Numbered from the stretch's first letter, positions 1 through 11,580 are shown. The stretch is DNA of 64,000 nucleotides from Tridacna crocea (GCA_943736015.1 OX031071.1:33946619-34010618), one strand, 5' to 3'. The notes: generated by a model not told the origin, from the sequence alone. Translations and numbers: made by a program.

Positions 1-798
1 TCCTTGTTAAATTTAGCGTATGGGACCCAGTGTTTATCATTGCGTAGCATTTTGATACATCATCAGTTACGAAATACTGTTTTGTATTCAGGTATTTTTT
101 ACGATTATTCTAAGCATTGCTCTGTCTTATTCTGAATATTTGTCGTAAACTTTCCAAGCACTCTTTAAGCATCCTTAACATTCTTACGTATCACATATAC
201 TACAACTTTCCCGACTTTTTCTTTTGTTCTTTTGTTTTCGTTTAAAGCGCTATATTTACCATTCCGAAATTACACTAAGTTTTCATTTATCATTTTTTAA
301 TGTTTTCACTTCTTTGTCTAGGTGGTGTGGAGTATCTAATGAGTCTGTTTGATTTCACTTACAACATAACTGTGAGACATTGTTATGAACATAGATTTGG
401 ACATGTGTTGGATTGCTACATGCTGTTCCTGTACTTACTATGTGCTGTAACATGAACTGTAGAATTTTAATAGCCATCCAAAATATTGTCCACATTTTCA
501 TTTTCATCTGACTGTTACACTATTCGTCCTTCTTTCAGTCCTAAGCTGTATGATATATTCATATTCAGTCCTAATGAATATTAGTCAATCGTTATCTCTG
601 TTCCCCCTCCCCCCCCATCCAAAATTGCTTCCTACGGGCCTGCCTCGATCATTCATCAGGCCTAACCGATTCGGAATAAAAAATTTGGACATTTAAATCA
701 AAAGTGAGGTGGGACGTATTCATTCCAGTGCACGGCATGAAGAAAACATCCTGTGACACTATCATTTTTCACAGATTTTATCGATAAATTCTTTTGTC
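1..798. other. Unassigned AT-rich DNA
   Basis: No open frame of useful length, no recognised repeat family and no tRNA-like boxes. A C-rich run lies near 606-620. Probably intergenic or intronic. Confidence 0.4.
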
Positions 799-902
799 AT
801 GTCCCGATATAACAGACTTTCAACAGGACTTTTTGCACTACAACTAGTGCGCATGCGCGTAAAGCGGAATTTTGGGATCGAATTTCCTTGGCAACGAACG
901 GC

Positions 903-1115
903 GTCCTCTGTGAATGAATGTCAACAATGGAAGCCGTCCTTCTGTAGTAATAGGTTCTTACCGAGTCTTGTCACTAGATTTTTTTCTGCCAATACTTTGA
1001 CAAACGAGTTAGACGTGATTACGAGATTTGGACATAATCGATCAGATTATAACCTTGAAAGGTAAAGCACATAGCTTATATTTACTCTTGAATCGATTTC
1101 AGTACCCGGAAGTAA
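903..1115 (+). repeat. Exon-like block, copy 1 of a dispersed duplication
   Basis: This block is repeated in the same orientation at about 7127-7343, at roughly 85% identity by eye. It contains ATGTCAACAATGG, a start codon in a fair Kozak context. It also contains CCTTGAAAG followed by GTAAAG, which resembles a splice donor, and it ends near a shared ACCCGGAAGTAA. The ATG frame is short in this copy, because a stop follows nine codons. It may be a duplicated first exon with its promoter, or simply a low-copy repeat. No protein family is recognised. Confidence 0.45.
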
Positions 1116-3180
1116 ATTGTAAGGGCCTTCATTGACGCAATTTGTCATATGTTGTTCAATAGAATGAGGTGCGGAATCGCTAGCGAGAGATCTCGGGGTC
1201 ATAATTTCTTTAAACTGAAGTAGCTGGTGATCAATCAATTCAGTTCAGATGGAAACGACCGTAATTCGCGAGGTTAGATGTAGGTACGGAATCCTAGTCT
1301 CAATAATGAGACGCCCCGGTGATCTTTTTCATATTTGGACATTTACTATACACCGTACCGTCTCAAGTCCATCGTAAATTTTCCGGTAGCAAATACAGAG
1401 CGCTATAGACTCTGCCGACTTTCGGTTTCGTCGGTCTTATCCGTATTGCAGTGAAATGCAATTAAATTTTAGTACTAATCGTGACCAAAAACAAATTGTT
1501 AAACCATTCATTCCATAAAAAGCCTGTAGAAGTCGTTTACAATATGTTTATCTCGGAAAAATCACGGACGAAATTTATCGTGTGTGGCAGCCATTTTGAA
1601 TGTTTTCGGGAACATAAACAGCTCGAGTCACTGATGAAATGCACGGTATTTTCTCACGATCAGCATTTGAATTGAAAATATTTGTATTTCAAATGAAAGA
1701 ATATTGAATATGCAAGCCACAGGTATGTTTAAATCCTAGTTTTGTGCTCTATTTGGGAAATTATAAAGATAAAAACTTGCGCACAAAATCTGTGCGGAAC
1801 TTTCAACTGATTTTGTCCGGATTGTCTCTGTACCCAGAGGCGACCAGTCCAAAAGTAACATCGCCTATGGGGACAGTTATCTACACTAGTACGGAATATG
1901 CCGAGTTGCACTATGAGTGAATTCAGAGGTCACCATACGGTACATAGAAATACCAAAATTGACCGAAATGGATTGAAACGGACCGGTTTGGACCTAAAGT
2001 AACGATATAAACTCTTTTGGCATTACTTCAGTTATTTGACAAAACTCATGTAAAGGAAGGGAAAACAAATGGACCTGAACAGACCTTAAGAAATACATGT
2101 ATCCTCAGAGTATGCTTTTTCACGCTACACAATAATCACGCACCGTTGATCGCTGTCTGAATATGCCATCTACACAAATACCCATGATGTCATACGATAA
2201 TTTTAGCGTCTCCATCCAATGATCTTTCGCTAGCTGTCATAATATGAAAAGCAAGTAATCTTCTGGTAAGTTCTTGATCCAATTGTATAATCATTGTCAT
2301 TTTGGTACATTTTTTTAACCCCAAAAATTTGAAGGTGAAAGAGACATATATTTTTTTGTTTTCAGCCATCCATCCCAACTGACATTTCTCGTTTGTTTTT
2401 GTTCAAATCTGGGCTATGAGGTCACGTGACTATCACATGATTATGAATAAATTATGTTTTTTATTGCCCTTGCTATATGGTGTTCCATGTCCATCTGTTG
2501 AAGAATAAACGCTATAACGTATTTCAAAAACCAAATTTGTAAACATGTTCATTTCTTTGACTCAAAAACTGTTAGCTATCTTGAGATATCTTTTTTGTTC
2601 AATTGTTCAACAGTTTCAAACTTAAAATTTATAGATTTCACCACTTACAAACTCTGTTTCAAATTGATAAGTAAGTTAGAATTATGATATGCTTGGTCCT
2701 CCATACAGAGCTCAATTTTGAAAGTGCGTGACTATTGATGACGTAGAGGGCAAACCGCCATATTTGCATTGGACTATCGGATTGACAACTACAGTAATGA
2801 CAAGCGACTTCTTAAATTCTCAATGTTAAAAAAGAATGGATGAAAGTAAATGAATTTAAGAATATGGATTTTTTTTTTCGACCTTCTTGCTTATTTGAAA
2901 TAAGCCGCGAAACGTTAGGTGCGTGATTATTGCTTACACTGGGATATATTGACTTGTCAACCAGTGAGAAACTCCGAGACATACCCAAAAAACATAAAAA
3001 TATTTCCGATATTTGAGTCTTGTACAAGAATTTAGTCCCTTCCCTATGTTCCCATTGTTTTCTAAATTCAAAGGTTAGCTTCTGCTCTATGTTCAGGTCC
3101 ATTCCGGTATTTCAATACTCCAGTATCCGGGATCTTTTTTAATTCACTGACAGTTCTCACAATTCTACCTCTGATATAGG
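1116..3180. other. Unassigned DNA without recognisable genes
   Basis: I see only short accidental open frames, homopolymer T/A runs and no known repeat termini. Nothing here supports a gene. Confidence 0.4.
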
Positions 3181-3562
3181 TATCCAGTCGTTTCGACGAC
3201 CGGTCATTTCGACACCTAGTCAGTTCGACACCTTTTGGTCATTTCGACCTCTATTTTGGTCATTTTGACACCAAAAAGGTTTTTTTTTTTTGCAAAATTT
3301 TGTTGTTTCGACACCCGTTCATTTGTAGTGTCCAAAATTTGTTTATAATTACATAGAGTTGTTTGGTGTGTGTGTATGTTTTTGGAGTTTGATAAGTAAA
3401 TGGAAGTTTTTTTAAAGGTGGGTATTTAGAAATTTTACATCTCACCAAATTAGAAAATATATATATCACTGAAATTCATATGAAAAAATAATACAAATCA
3501 TCAATAATTAAGATTCATAAAATTACAAAAAATTTTTTTTTGGGGTGGTATTCCCATAAAAG

Positions 3563-3576
3563 GCTACGTAGCCTCT
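3563..3576. repeat. Perfect 14-bp palindrome
   Basis: AGGCTACGTAGCCT is self-complementary over its whole length. It lies just upstream of the low-copy repeat at 3650. Significance unknown. Confidence 0.5.
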
Positions 3577-3649
3577 TAAGCTATTTTTAGATTTCGCGCC
3601 AAAAATCAATAGAGCATTGTGGGAATGTCAAGTGACTGGCACGTGGCTC

Positions 3650-3840
3650 ATAACGCTTAAATTCCCTATCATAACAAACATGTAATAATTATTTTCCATA
3701 ATGTCTTCTTCGGACGCTATGTTTGAAGCTTCTTCTGTGTATTCCCGTAAGTAAATGAGCGAATTGATCATCTGAAAATAGAATGTGTCTCCCGTTGGTG
3801 TCAACCTGGGCCGTAGTAAATCTCAAATTTCTCGTGTTGT
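3650..3840 (+). repeat. Low-copy interspersed repeat, copy 1
   Basis: The block starting GCTTAAATTCCCTA and running through TTTCCATAAT, TCTTCGGAC and CAACCTGGGC recurs at about 23476-23650 in the same orientation with moderate divergence. Neither copy has an open frame. Family unknown. Confidence 0.5.
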
Positions 3841-4519
3841 CGGACGGATTTCGACTACTGGGGTTTTATGAATGAAAATTAAAAGGCTTTGGGAGTATAA
3901 GGATGATTTCTTTGTAATCTTGTAAAATTTTCGTCCCAAAATCTGAAGGGCCACCTTTAAGGAAGTGGTTCATTGTTTTATTGTTCTGCAGTGGCTATAT
4001 ATGTAACAGATGGCAGCATCAAACATGAAACACAGGTTAATCAAAAATAACTATGCAGAAATTTTATTATTTTTTTCCCTCTACTGAATTAAACTACAGA
4101 AATCAATATCTAACCACATGAACTATTCCGTGCACCTTTCATCTACTGAACTCTTAATCTCCCATAACCGTTACCACACAAACCCATGTTGTAATGGTCG
4201 ACCCTCAGGTACAAGCCTTTTGAATAATTTGTAAAAATAACCAACTTGTTATCGTTTCCACACAATGTTTTCAACCATATCAAAGGAAACTTCCATCACA
4301 TTGAGTTACATTGAATTTTTTGCCCGCAAATGCTTTCAAGTAACACACGCAGAAGTCGTCGTTGTGATCGAGTCAAAATTTTTTTGTTGTTTGTTGTGTT
4401 CTCTTATAGACAATCAACCGCCATATTAGTTTTAGTGGAAAATGAGTGATTGAATTTGCGTTAATTTATCGTCGCCATCGGTTTCCCATCTGGGCGACGA
4501 GCCCTGAAGGCTGTTAGTA

Positions 4520-4735
4520 TTGTTACAGAGGATAGTGCAGATACAGTACCGTAACGAAACCCATCCAAAGTTTCGCCTGATTCTTTAATGTGCTCGGTGT
4601 ATAGCACCATCACACAGTACCTCGGTTTAACTTCTCATCCGAAAGAATATTAGTGATTTTAGATGGCCAGCCCTGAGGATCGAAGCCACTCATGATCACG
4701 AGTCATACGCTCTACCGACTGAGCCATACAAAGTT
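4520..4735 (-). mobile_element. tRNA-derived SINE
   Basis: Read on the minus strand, the head has an A-box-like TGGCTCAGTCGGTAGAGCG and a B-box-like GGCTTCGATCC about 40 nt apart. These are internal RNA polymerase III promoter elements in tRNA spacing. The stretch to the left is the likely SINE body. The tRNA fold is incomplete, so I call a SINE and not a tRNA gene. Confidence 0.6.
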
Positions 4736-4952
4736 TGAAAAAGATTATGCAACCACAGCTCGCAGCTGGTGAGATTCGAGATCAGACTTCACTCAGTGTG
4801 CATTCTAATTCTGATTCAACGCCAGCCGTTGTAGAGGCTAAGTAGTTGATAACCGATTAAAGCTGCGGTAGATCTTAATTATTAGAAACATACAAAAAGG
4901 AGCAAATTCATTTTGTATGACATTAGGTGTGCTTACAAAATACACCTTGTTT

Positions 4953-5182
4953 TTAACCCATTACCACTCAATCCCTACTTTTGACGCCCCTGAGAAAGAA
5001 GCCTTTTGAAAACACTGTGGGAAAAGGAGAAATTGCTGGTAACCAGCATTTTCTCCTTTTCCCACAGTGTTTTCTACCTTTTCCAGAACATATTTCTATT
5101 TTTTTAGTCACCTTTATTTTGTCGTCTGCAAATGCTTTCAATTTGGACAAACCTAAAATTTTCTCGTTTGGTAATGAGTTAA
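4953..5182 (+). mobile_element. TTAA hairpin MITE (reference description)
   Basis: A nearly intact member of the dominant family. It begins TTAACCCATTACC and ends GGTAATGAGTTAA, so it has inverted termini of about 14 bp within TTAA target duplications. The middle is a long palindrome centred on GCTGGTAACCAGC. The arms read AACACTGTGGGAAAAGG on one side and CCTTTTCCCACAGTGTT on the other, so this subfamily's C and G replacements pair with each other. TTAA duplication and CCC-starting termini are features of piggyBac-type elements. At about 230 bp it has no coding capacity and must have depended on a transposase supplied elsewhere. Confidence 0.85.
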
Positions 5183-5413
5183 AGGGGGGGTATGAAGAGA
5201 GAGAGAGAGGTAACTGTATTGTTTAATATGCAGTTAGTTATTTTTTGACTCTGTGAGATTTTGATGGCAATGTTGTTTCTTAAGAAAAAGATGTTTCGTT
5301 GTGTCCGTGCGATAAGTGGCCTTGAATAGGCTTATGGGATGTTCAGAGGTTGAAACTACATTTTGGAAAACATTGAGGCAATATTCTCTCATTAGTTAAA
5401 GCAAATCAGGACC

Positions 5414-5605
5414 GAGCACCATTAGCTCAATCGCTTGCGTACATGACATAAAAGACAGTGGGTAGCTGGATAGGACACCGGCTTGACCTATTTCTTACGC
5501 AGGAACTGAATTAATTCCTCTATCACAGCTGACTACTATTGTGATGATGGTTACATGTAAACTCAGCTTGTGGCCTAGAATGAATATTGTGTGACGTAAA
5601 GCCCT
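5414..5605 (+). mobile_element. Possible degraded SINE
   Basis: A TTAGCTCAATCGCT motif resembles a tRNA A-box. The far end, GACGTAAAGCCCTCAACCC, resembles the tail of bivalve SINEs. The B-box is not clear, so the call is tentative. Confidence 0.3.
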
Positions 5606-5816
5606 CAACCCTCAACAATACCGACTTTTAACAACGGCGAGGAAAAAGCCTTTTGAAATCATTGCGGGAAAAGGAGAAAATGCTAATAACCAGCAACTCA
5701 CAATGTTTTCTACCTTTTCAAAGAACAAGTTACATTTTGAGTCAAACTGAAATTGTCGTCTGCAAGTACTTTCTATTTGGGCAAAGCTAACCTTTTGTCG
5801 TCTTGTAACGGGTTAA
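5606..5816 (+). mobile_element. TTAA hairpin MITE, degraded
   Basis: The 3' terminus (GTAACGGGTTAA) and one hairpin arm with GGGAAAAGGAGAAAATGCT are clear. The second arm is mostly deleted and the 5' end has drifted. Confidence 0.65.
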
Positions 5817-6092
5817 GAAAAGCACAGATTTGTGTAAGGGTCGCCTCCAAATAACTGGAATTACGATGAAAAAGAAGTCAAAGTCAGGTATCAAATATTT
5901 ATGGGACTCTGACCATTGCAATTTTTTAAGTATGAAAGTTGGGCGGAGCACTGGTAAAATGATCTTTAGAAAGACATAGATAGGTGCACTGGTGGCAGCA
6001 AAAACATGGATATAGAAAGCAGAACATTGATAAACACAGCAATTAAACTGTCTAGGAAAGCATGGATTGTTGCACTGGTCGCCACAAACCAA

Positions 6093-6110
6093 TCGATTGA
6101 TCGATCAATT

Positions 6111-6142
<32 letters not shown>
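6093..6142. repeat. (AATC)n microsatellite
   Basis: About ten AATC-type tetranucleotide units, preceded by imperfect GATC-rich units. Confidence 0.85.
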
Positions 6143-6731
6143 TCAAAAACAGAACATTGAAAAACACATAAGTTATGTCTATGTAATGGGTTATAACGGC
6201 AAAAAAATTGACATTCTGCTTTCGAATTTGACATTGCCGATTACTTTTGCCCATTATTTGAATCGATATACTTGTAAAACAATACAAAAACACATATTTT
6301 AATCACGCTCAGAAAAAAAAAATGAAATCCGACAAAGTAAACATTTAAAGTAGTTTTATTTTGTCATCTCATCTATAAATAACACTCGGAAAAAAAATCG
6401 GGTGTTGAAACGCCCAAACTTTGCAAAAAAAATTTCACCGGGGGTCGAAATGACCAAAAAGTGTCGAATTGACCGGGTGTCCAAATGACCGGCTGTCGAA
6501 ATGAGTCATTCATGATATTTAATGTTTCTGATTAGTTATGCCGGTTCTTGATTTTCTTGGTTCTTAAGTCGAGGGCCTTTGATGGTCCTTGCAGGTCCAT
6601 ACCGGGTTTTCCATTAAATTTAGTTCTGGTTCATTTTGATGATTCAAATTTGCGATATTTGATACTTCTGATATAAATTTGGTCCCTTCCCGAAGTTCCC
6701 GTTTTTTTTTTCAAATTCATAGAATCGTCTT

Positions 6732-6958
6732 TTAACCCTTTACTCCGTAGATACTCATTTCTACGCATTGCTTGTAGGAGCCTTTGGAAAACATTGTGGC
6801 AAAGGGTGAAATTGCTCGTGACGAGCAATTTTACCTTTTGCCACAATGTTTTCTACACTATCAAAAGGTGCCATACACATAAGAAATGGCTTCATCTTTG
6901 CTGTTATTTAGGGTCAATTAGAGATATCATAGAAATGCCTTATGCGGTAAAGGGTTAA
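6732..6958 (+). mobile_element. TTAA hairpin MITE, divergent hairpin subfamily
   Basis: It has TTAACCCTTTAC and GGTAAAGGGTTAA ends. The hairpin differs from the reference: the tip is GCTCGTGACGAGC and the stem carries GTGGCAAA opposite TTTGCCAC. Both changes keep base pairing. The flanks outside the palindrome are poorly related to the reference copies. Confidence 0.75.
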
Positions 6959-7126
6959 GTAGGGCCTGTTCATATCTTCCACGTTTTCCTTACTCCTAGA
7001 AAAGATCGTTTTCTTTTTCCATTCATTTCATGTTGTAACATTTTTCATAGTATCTTACCTCTATACCGGTCCATTCCGGTAAGTTCTGGTTTGTTCCGGT
7101 CCATATCAGTATTTCCATGATACACC

Positions 7127-7343
7127 CTCTGTTAATGAATGTCAACAATGGATGCCGTCCTTGTGTTGTACGAAGTTCTTACCGAGTCCTGCCGCTAGAT
7201 TATTTTCCTGTCAATTATAACAAACGAGTTAGAAGTGATTACGTGATTTGGACATCAGATCCATCAGATTATAGCCTTGAAAGGTAAAGTACATAGCTAA
7301 TATGTAACCCTGAATCGATTTCATTACCCGGAAGTAAGTTATA
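7127..7343 (+). repeat. Exon-like block, copy 2
   Basis: Counterpart of 903-1115. Here the ATG frame after ATGTCAACAATGG stays open for 19 codons before a stop. The donor-like GAAAG/GTAAAG and the ACCCGGAAGTAA end are conserved. Confidence 0.45.
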
Positions 7344-7463
7344 CTAGTTGGTTAAAATTGGGATGAAACTGTAGGAAGTCTTTATATTTTGGGGCAAATG
7401 ACGTGCATCAGAATGATGCCTTGGAATGTAAACTAGATACATATCTACACAGGGTATGTTTAC

Positions 7464-7523
7464 TGGTACCTTCAGACTGAAGGTGTCTGCTCCAATGCTA
7501 TTTTTGTTACTGTTCTTTGCAAA
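7464..7523. repeat. Palindrome-bearing repeat, inverted partner at 10566
   Basis: It contains ACCTTCAGACTGAAGGT, a palindrome with a one-base centre, followed by GTGTCTGCTCC. The whole block occurs inverted at about 10566-10622. On the strand that reads KNSIGADTF, both copies keep the same frame, but no family is recognised. Confidence 0.5.
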
Positions 7524-7611
7524 AGTACATGTATGCAGGTTTCCATAACTGGATTGAAAATTCATATTTCTATCTACTCCAGCAGGGTAAGTAGGTGCTA
7601 GTCCTATTTAT

Positions 7612-7664
7612 AAGACCCTACGTACGTTATTTCACATTTTGACATTCATCGTGTACGTAGGGTC
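7612..7664. repeat. Stem-loop with 12-bp perfect arms
   Basis: GACCCTACGTAC and GTACGTAGGGTC flank a loop of about 27 nt. It lies in otherwise unassigned DNA between the exon-like block and 8.6 kb. Confidence 0.6.
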
Positions 7665-8640
7665 CTATCGGGCCCTGCATAGGTTCCTTTAGCAAACTCC
7701 GACATCAAATCTTGTCGCTGTTTGAGCAACAAATTTGGATACTTAAAATGCAAAATGCTCAATGAAACTGGTATCGGTAACAAGATAAATCAATATTGAA
7801 CCCATATTAAAGACTTGGTTGTAAAACACTTACGTTTTATGAGTTAAATCCGCTTCTATTTCACACTACCCTATTTTTGAAGTAAAACCGGTATGTAAAT
7901 GTGTAGTTATCGCGGGTTAACGGCAAGTAAACGAAATTCTTTAAACGAAATTCCTTTACCTCCATTAAAGTGTTACAGAAAGGGGCAACCCTCATTCACA
8001 AATATAATTTTGCCCAGAAAGAAGTACTGAATCGTTTAATGGTCCATTACAGACGGTTATCGAGTTTTAAGACTATTCATAAATAAAAGAAACGTCGAGA
8101 GAATATCCTAGTGACTCGTCCCAAATCTAGTTCGTTCCCACGTTTTCTGAATCGATTTCGCCGGATTCCTGTCCAACCCGAGTTTCTGATACTTTTTGGA
8201 TGTTGTGTGTTAAATAGAGTGATATATTTCTTTAATTAATGGTTGAGTGTTACATATCGGATTTTATGATGTTTTATGTGCATGGCCTTATTTTACGTAG
8301 ATAAAGACATGGACATAAATGAACGTATGGCAGTAAGGCTCCAACTATTTAGGTAAACTTTAACGTTGGAAAGTGTTGAAAAGCTTCATTTCATTAAAGA
8401 GAAATGAGATCTATCGTGGATCGATGTGTTTTCACGGGGTGCATGTTTTTGAACCCTAAATGCATCCCAGTTTTCTTAGGCACAATGAAGTGAAAGACGT
8501 CACCTTATTTTACGAACCCATTATTTAAATGCAAACAATAGTTTCACTGTTGTTTATTTAGGAACTGCAACCAAAACAGGACCGTATGCATATTTTTAAA
8601 AGAAAGGTCGGTTTTAGTGGTATTTTATGACGTTTTTCCA
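7665..8640. other. Unassigned, apparently unique DNA
   Basis: No repeat termini, tRNA boxes or open frames of note. It is less repeat-rich than the rest of the window. Confidence 0.4.
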
Positions 8641-8641
8641 G

Positions 8642-8801
8642 ACCACTTGCTCTTATTACTGAGAGTGAATATTTCCAACCAGTCCTACTAAAATACGACA
8701 TGAAGAACTTATACCGTCATGGATACGCCATGGGAGTTTTTACACGCCACAGCTGTCCCATAGCAATGAAACCCTTTGAATACGACACTGAATATTTTCA
8801 G
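8642..8801 (+). CDS. Possible isolated coding exon, function unknown
   Basis: An open frame runs between an acceptor-like TTTTTCCAG and a donor-like CAG/GTGATT. It reads as ordinary mixed-composition protein, including the pieces LKYDMKNLYRHGYAMG and MKPFEYDTEYFQ. If the donor is not used, the frame continues to a stop at about 8866. Upstream it is bounded by a TGA near 8629. I recognise no domain. The support is only splice-like edges and non-repetitive amino-acid composition, so it may be chance. Confidence 0.22.
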
Positions 8802-8866
8802 GTGATTAATGATAAAGTAGTTTCGAAGAAAATTCCTAGTCCTTCTTCACAGCTGCTAATAAATTG

Positions 8867-10251
8867 ATAGAAGGAACCGAAACCGGTACTTCCTCTCAGG
8901 GCACACTTAACCCTTGAGCTGTAAATCTGTGGTTAAGTTCATATTAGAGGGTTGGACAATAATGATTCTAAACTGCATATTTATGATTTGCAGCAAAACA
9001 AGTCTGTTAGATCAAGATAATTATGAAAATTTTCTGTTAAAGTAATTTAAAAGCTGAAAAGACGGTCTGAAGTCTCTGACCGGGCCGAGTCTAATAGAAC
9101 ATTCTGTTGTGTCATGGGTTTCTGCGTTTTTTGCACCAATCAATTTTTCATGTCTGTAAATTTATGGATACGTATTTCCGCCTAATTTGAGAAAGATAAT
9201 ATCAATAAGGGTGTCAAGTTACTGCATAACTGTCATTTCACACGAGACAACGGAAAAAATGACACTTTATTAATTTTTTTTTGGCGTGAGGTTTCGCGTG
9301 TAGCCAAAATTTATTACATGAATTTCAATTCCACTTGATTTTCGTACAAATTTGCTCGAGCAGAAATACTGCAAAAAGTGTATTTTTTTATTTTCTGGTA
9401 TTCTAGTGCTGCTGTCAAGAGAAGACCAATAGACGTTAAATTTTACATACGTCCGTCCCGTTCATCGCGCTTCAAAAACTGAGCTAATTGACTTTGAACA
9501 GTTCATTTATACAATGCAAACAGTTACTTCTGGTGATAGGAAGCATTTTACTTGAGTTCTGATATACAGTATGTTTTTCATGAACTGTCCAATGGATATA
9601 TAAAGCCACGCTATGAGGCCGGGGTTTCCCATGTCTAAATTCAGCTTCTGGCACAAGACCGAAGGCTGAATATGTTGTTATCGTTGAATATATACATGAT
9701 TCAAGTAGGGACTATGATTATACAGGCATTTCACATTAATTTATGTTAAAGTTTTAGAAATAATTTTGGTAAACAGAACTTCAGAAAATGACTGCCAAAT
9801 CTAAGGTTACAATCCGTGCGGGGGGGGGGGGGGAGGGGCTAATCGGATTTCGTTCAAAAATCGTTGGGAAATTCGTTTTTTTATTTAACCCGAAATATGC
9901 TTGTAAACATGGCGGCTTTTGTGTTGAAAAAGTTACACGATTGAACTCAAGATGAATATATCATGAATGTGTCCCTTTTTCAGAGTCAGAAAAGTAAATT
10001 TGTATCCAGTTAAGTTATCTATCATGTTTACTTGCGTGCTTTTTCACCATTATCCCGGATTTTAGGAAATCAAATTTGCTACATAGAACTAATTAGGGCC
10101 CGTTTAGACGTAACATGCAAAAGAAAAGTAAAATGTGAAATGTCCGAAAAATGAATGTTGAACGGCAAACAAGCATGTGTACGTCTAAATATTTGGACTA
10201 AGTAGGTGCCAAGGTTTCTAGCCCTGTAGAGTTTTTCACTCCAAATTCATA
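8867..10251. other. Unassigned DNA with a G homopolymer
   Basis: No gene-like frame. A run of about 13 G lies near 9820-9833. The end of the stretch merges into a TTAA-element fragment. Confidence 0.4.
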
Positions 10252-10325
10252 TCATGGACGACTATTATCTGCAAATGCTTTCAACTTGGACAGTTCTAAC
10301 ATTTTGTTTTGCGGTAAAGGGTTAA
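10252..10325 (+). mobile_element. TTAA hairpin MITE, 3' end only
   Basis: Only the terminal 75 bp remain: CTGCAAATGCTTTCAACTT through GCGGTAAAGGGTTAA. Confidence 0.6.
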
Positions 10326-10380
10326 GTGCAGGATGACATGGTCAGGGCTTTGAAAATAGCTCTGTGAAAAAGCAGCCAGT

Positions 10381-10551
10381 ACAGTGACAAAATTTGAGAC
10401 TAGTCCAAATTGAAAGTATTTGCAGGTAACAAAATAAATATGATTCAAAAGTTTAAAACCGCTTTTGGAGGGTAGAAAACGTTGTGGGAAAAGGAGAAAT
10501 TGCTTCTTTCTCAGAGTCGTTAAAAGTCAGGATTGTGTGGTAAGGGGTTAA
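10381..10551 (-). mobile_element. TTAA hairpin MITE, one hairpin arm deleted
   Basis: It has the reversed order, with the TTTGCAGG side first. One arm, GTGGGAAAAGGAGAAATTGC, is followed directly by the CTTCTTTCTCAG flank. The tip and the second arm are therefore lost, a deletion expected of replication across a palindrome. Confidence 0.65.
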
Positions 10552-10565
10552 AATTTTTGGGTGAT

Positions 10566-10622
10566 GGTGCGAAGACCAGTCACAAAAATAGCATCGGAGC
10601 AGACACCTTCAGACTGAAGGTA
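10566..10622. repeat. Inverted partner of the 7464 palindrome repeat
   Basis: The reverse complement matches 7464-7523 closely, including the central ACCTTCAG/CTGAAGGT palindrome. The two copies lie 3.1 kb apart on opposite strands. Confidence 0.5.
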
Positions 10623-11473
10623 GTTTACTGGTATTTTCGTTCTTGGTATTTTGTTGTTAAAGTCTTGGCCTCCTACCTTCAGTTTGATGTTATTTATCGG
10701 TACGGCATGATTCGGATGATTAAGAAGAGTACAAATGTTGAAGACCCTTCTGCTGAGGGCAAACTGATCTAACTGCAACCTGTGAGAGCTTTTACTTACA
10801 GTGCTACAACACTAATACTAGCTGATGTGATCTTATAACATTGAAGTTTTAACCCTGAAAACACCTTATGACTGAATTTCAACACCCGCTAAATATACAA
10901 ACAACACTCGTCAAAACTCGGCCAATTCCGTAAGAATGTATAACTTAATCAACAGATCACTCGCATTTTCCGGAATAATATGGACAGCAGACGACTAGAA
11001 GATGTGCTTACATAATCTCATGCTCCTTGATCTTTCTTGTTACAGTCATTTGGCCTTGAGCAGAGATAAAAAAGAAATGCAATGCAGCTGGGTTTTTACG
11101 GAAATATTGCTTTAAGATGATTTGAACATTTAGATTGTTTTGCCTTAGCGCAACCTGGTGCCCTTGCGTATATGCAACTGTAAACAGCTGTATGGTTAAA
11201 ATAGTATTCATCTGTTGACCGTTTATTGTTAGCGAGATGAAGCTATGAGGGACAAAAGATGTAGAGATGTGCAAGGGATATGACCCTAGTAGAGAGGTCT
11301 TTGCTTACACATTTTCAGAATGAACTGGTTGTCTCACTTTTGCAATCTTAGTAACCAGACTGTTCCTTCACAATACTGACCTGTATAGATCTGATTAGGC
11401 ATCCTTCAGCTTAGGATGTATTAAGCCTTGGGGTGCTAAGCCTACTTTATGACCCTTTGTGGACAGTGTAGAT
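10623..11473. other. Unassigned DNA
   Basis: Only short frames and no recognised repeat. The right end enters the GATC-palindrome repeat into which the retrotransposon inserted. Confidence 0.4.
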
Positions 11474-11518
11474 CAAGATCAGACTACACACTACATGCAC
11501 ACTACATACACACTACAT
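11474..11518. repeat. GATCAAGATCAGAC palindromic motif, left half of target site
   Basis: A dispersed motif of the type GATCAAGATCAGACTGCACA recurs about 18 times in the window. Here its other half (GCAGTCTGATTTTCGATCTA) lies beyond the retrotransposon at 17798-17817, so the retrotransposon split this copy. ACAT at 11515-11518 is the left target duplication. Confidence 0.6.
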
Positions 11519-11580
11519 TGTTACGAGTCAGGCGTAACTAGAAAGAAGAAGCCAGCAACAAACGATAACAATTAACAGAA

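Larger units (their letters stand above)
3182..6507. mobile_element. Foldback-type segment with GGTCATTTCGACACC termini
   Basis: The left end (about 3182-3320) and the right end (about 6390-6507) are inverted copies. Both consist of reiterated units of the type GGTCATTTCGACACC, and both continue into a T/A-rich stretch and CGTTTCAACACCCG-like sequence. The 3.3 kb between the arms has no transposase-like frame. It holds a low-copy repeat (3650-3840), a SINE head, a degraded SINE, two TTAA elements and an (AATC)n tract. This looks like a foldback or non-autonomous DNA transposon enlarged by later insertions. No target duplication is certain; GATAT occurs near both outer edges. Confidence 0.5.

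Noticed and set aside
799..1065. 88-codon open frame as a gene
   Set aside because: No domain and a frame not conserved in the duplicated copy at 7127-7343. Only the block itself is reported.
4953..5182. Hairpins as bacterial-style terminators or CRISPR repeats
   Set aside because: The copies are dispersed, 225 bp long, TTAA-flanked and in a eukaryotic context. Spacers and arrays are absent.
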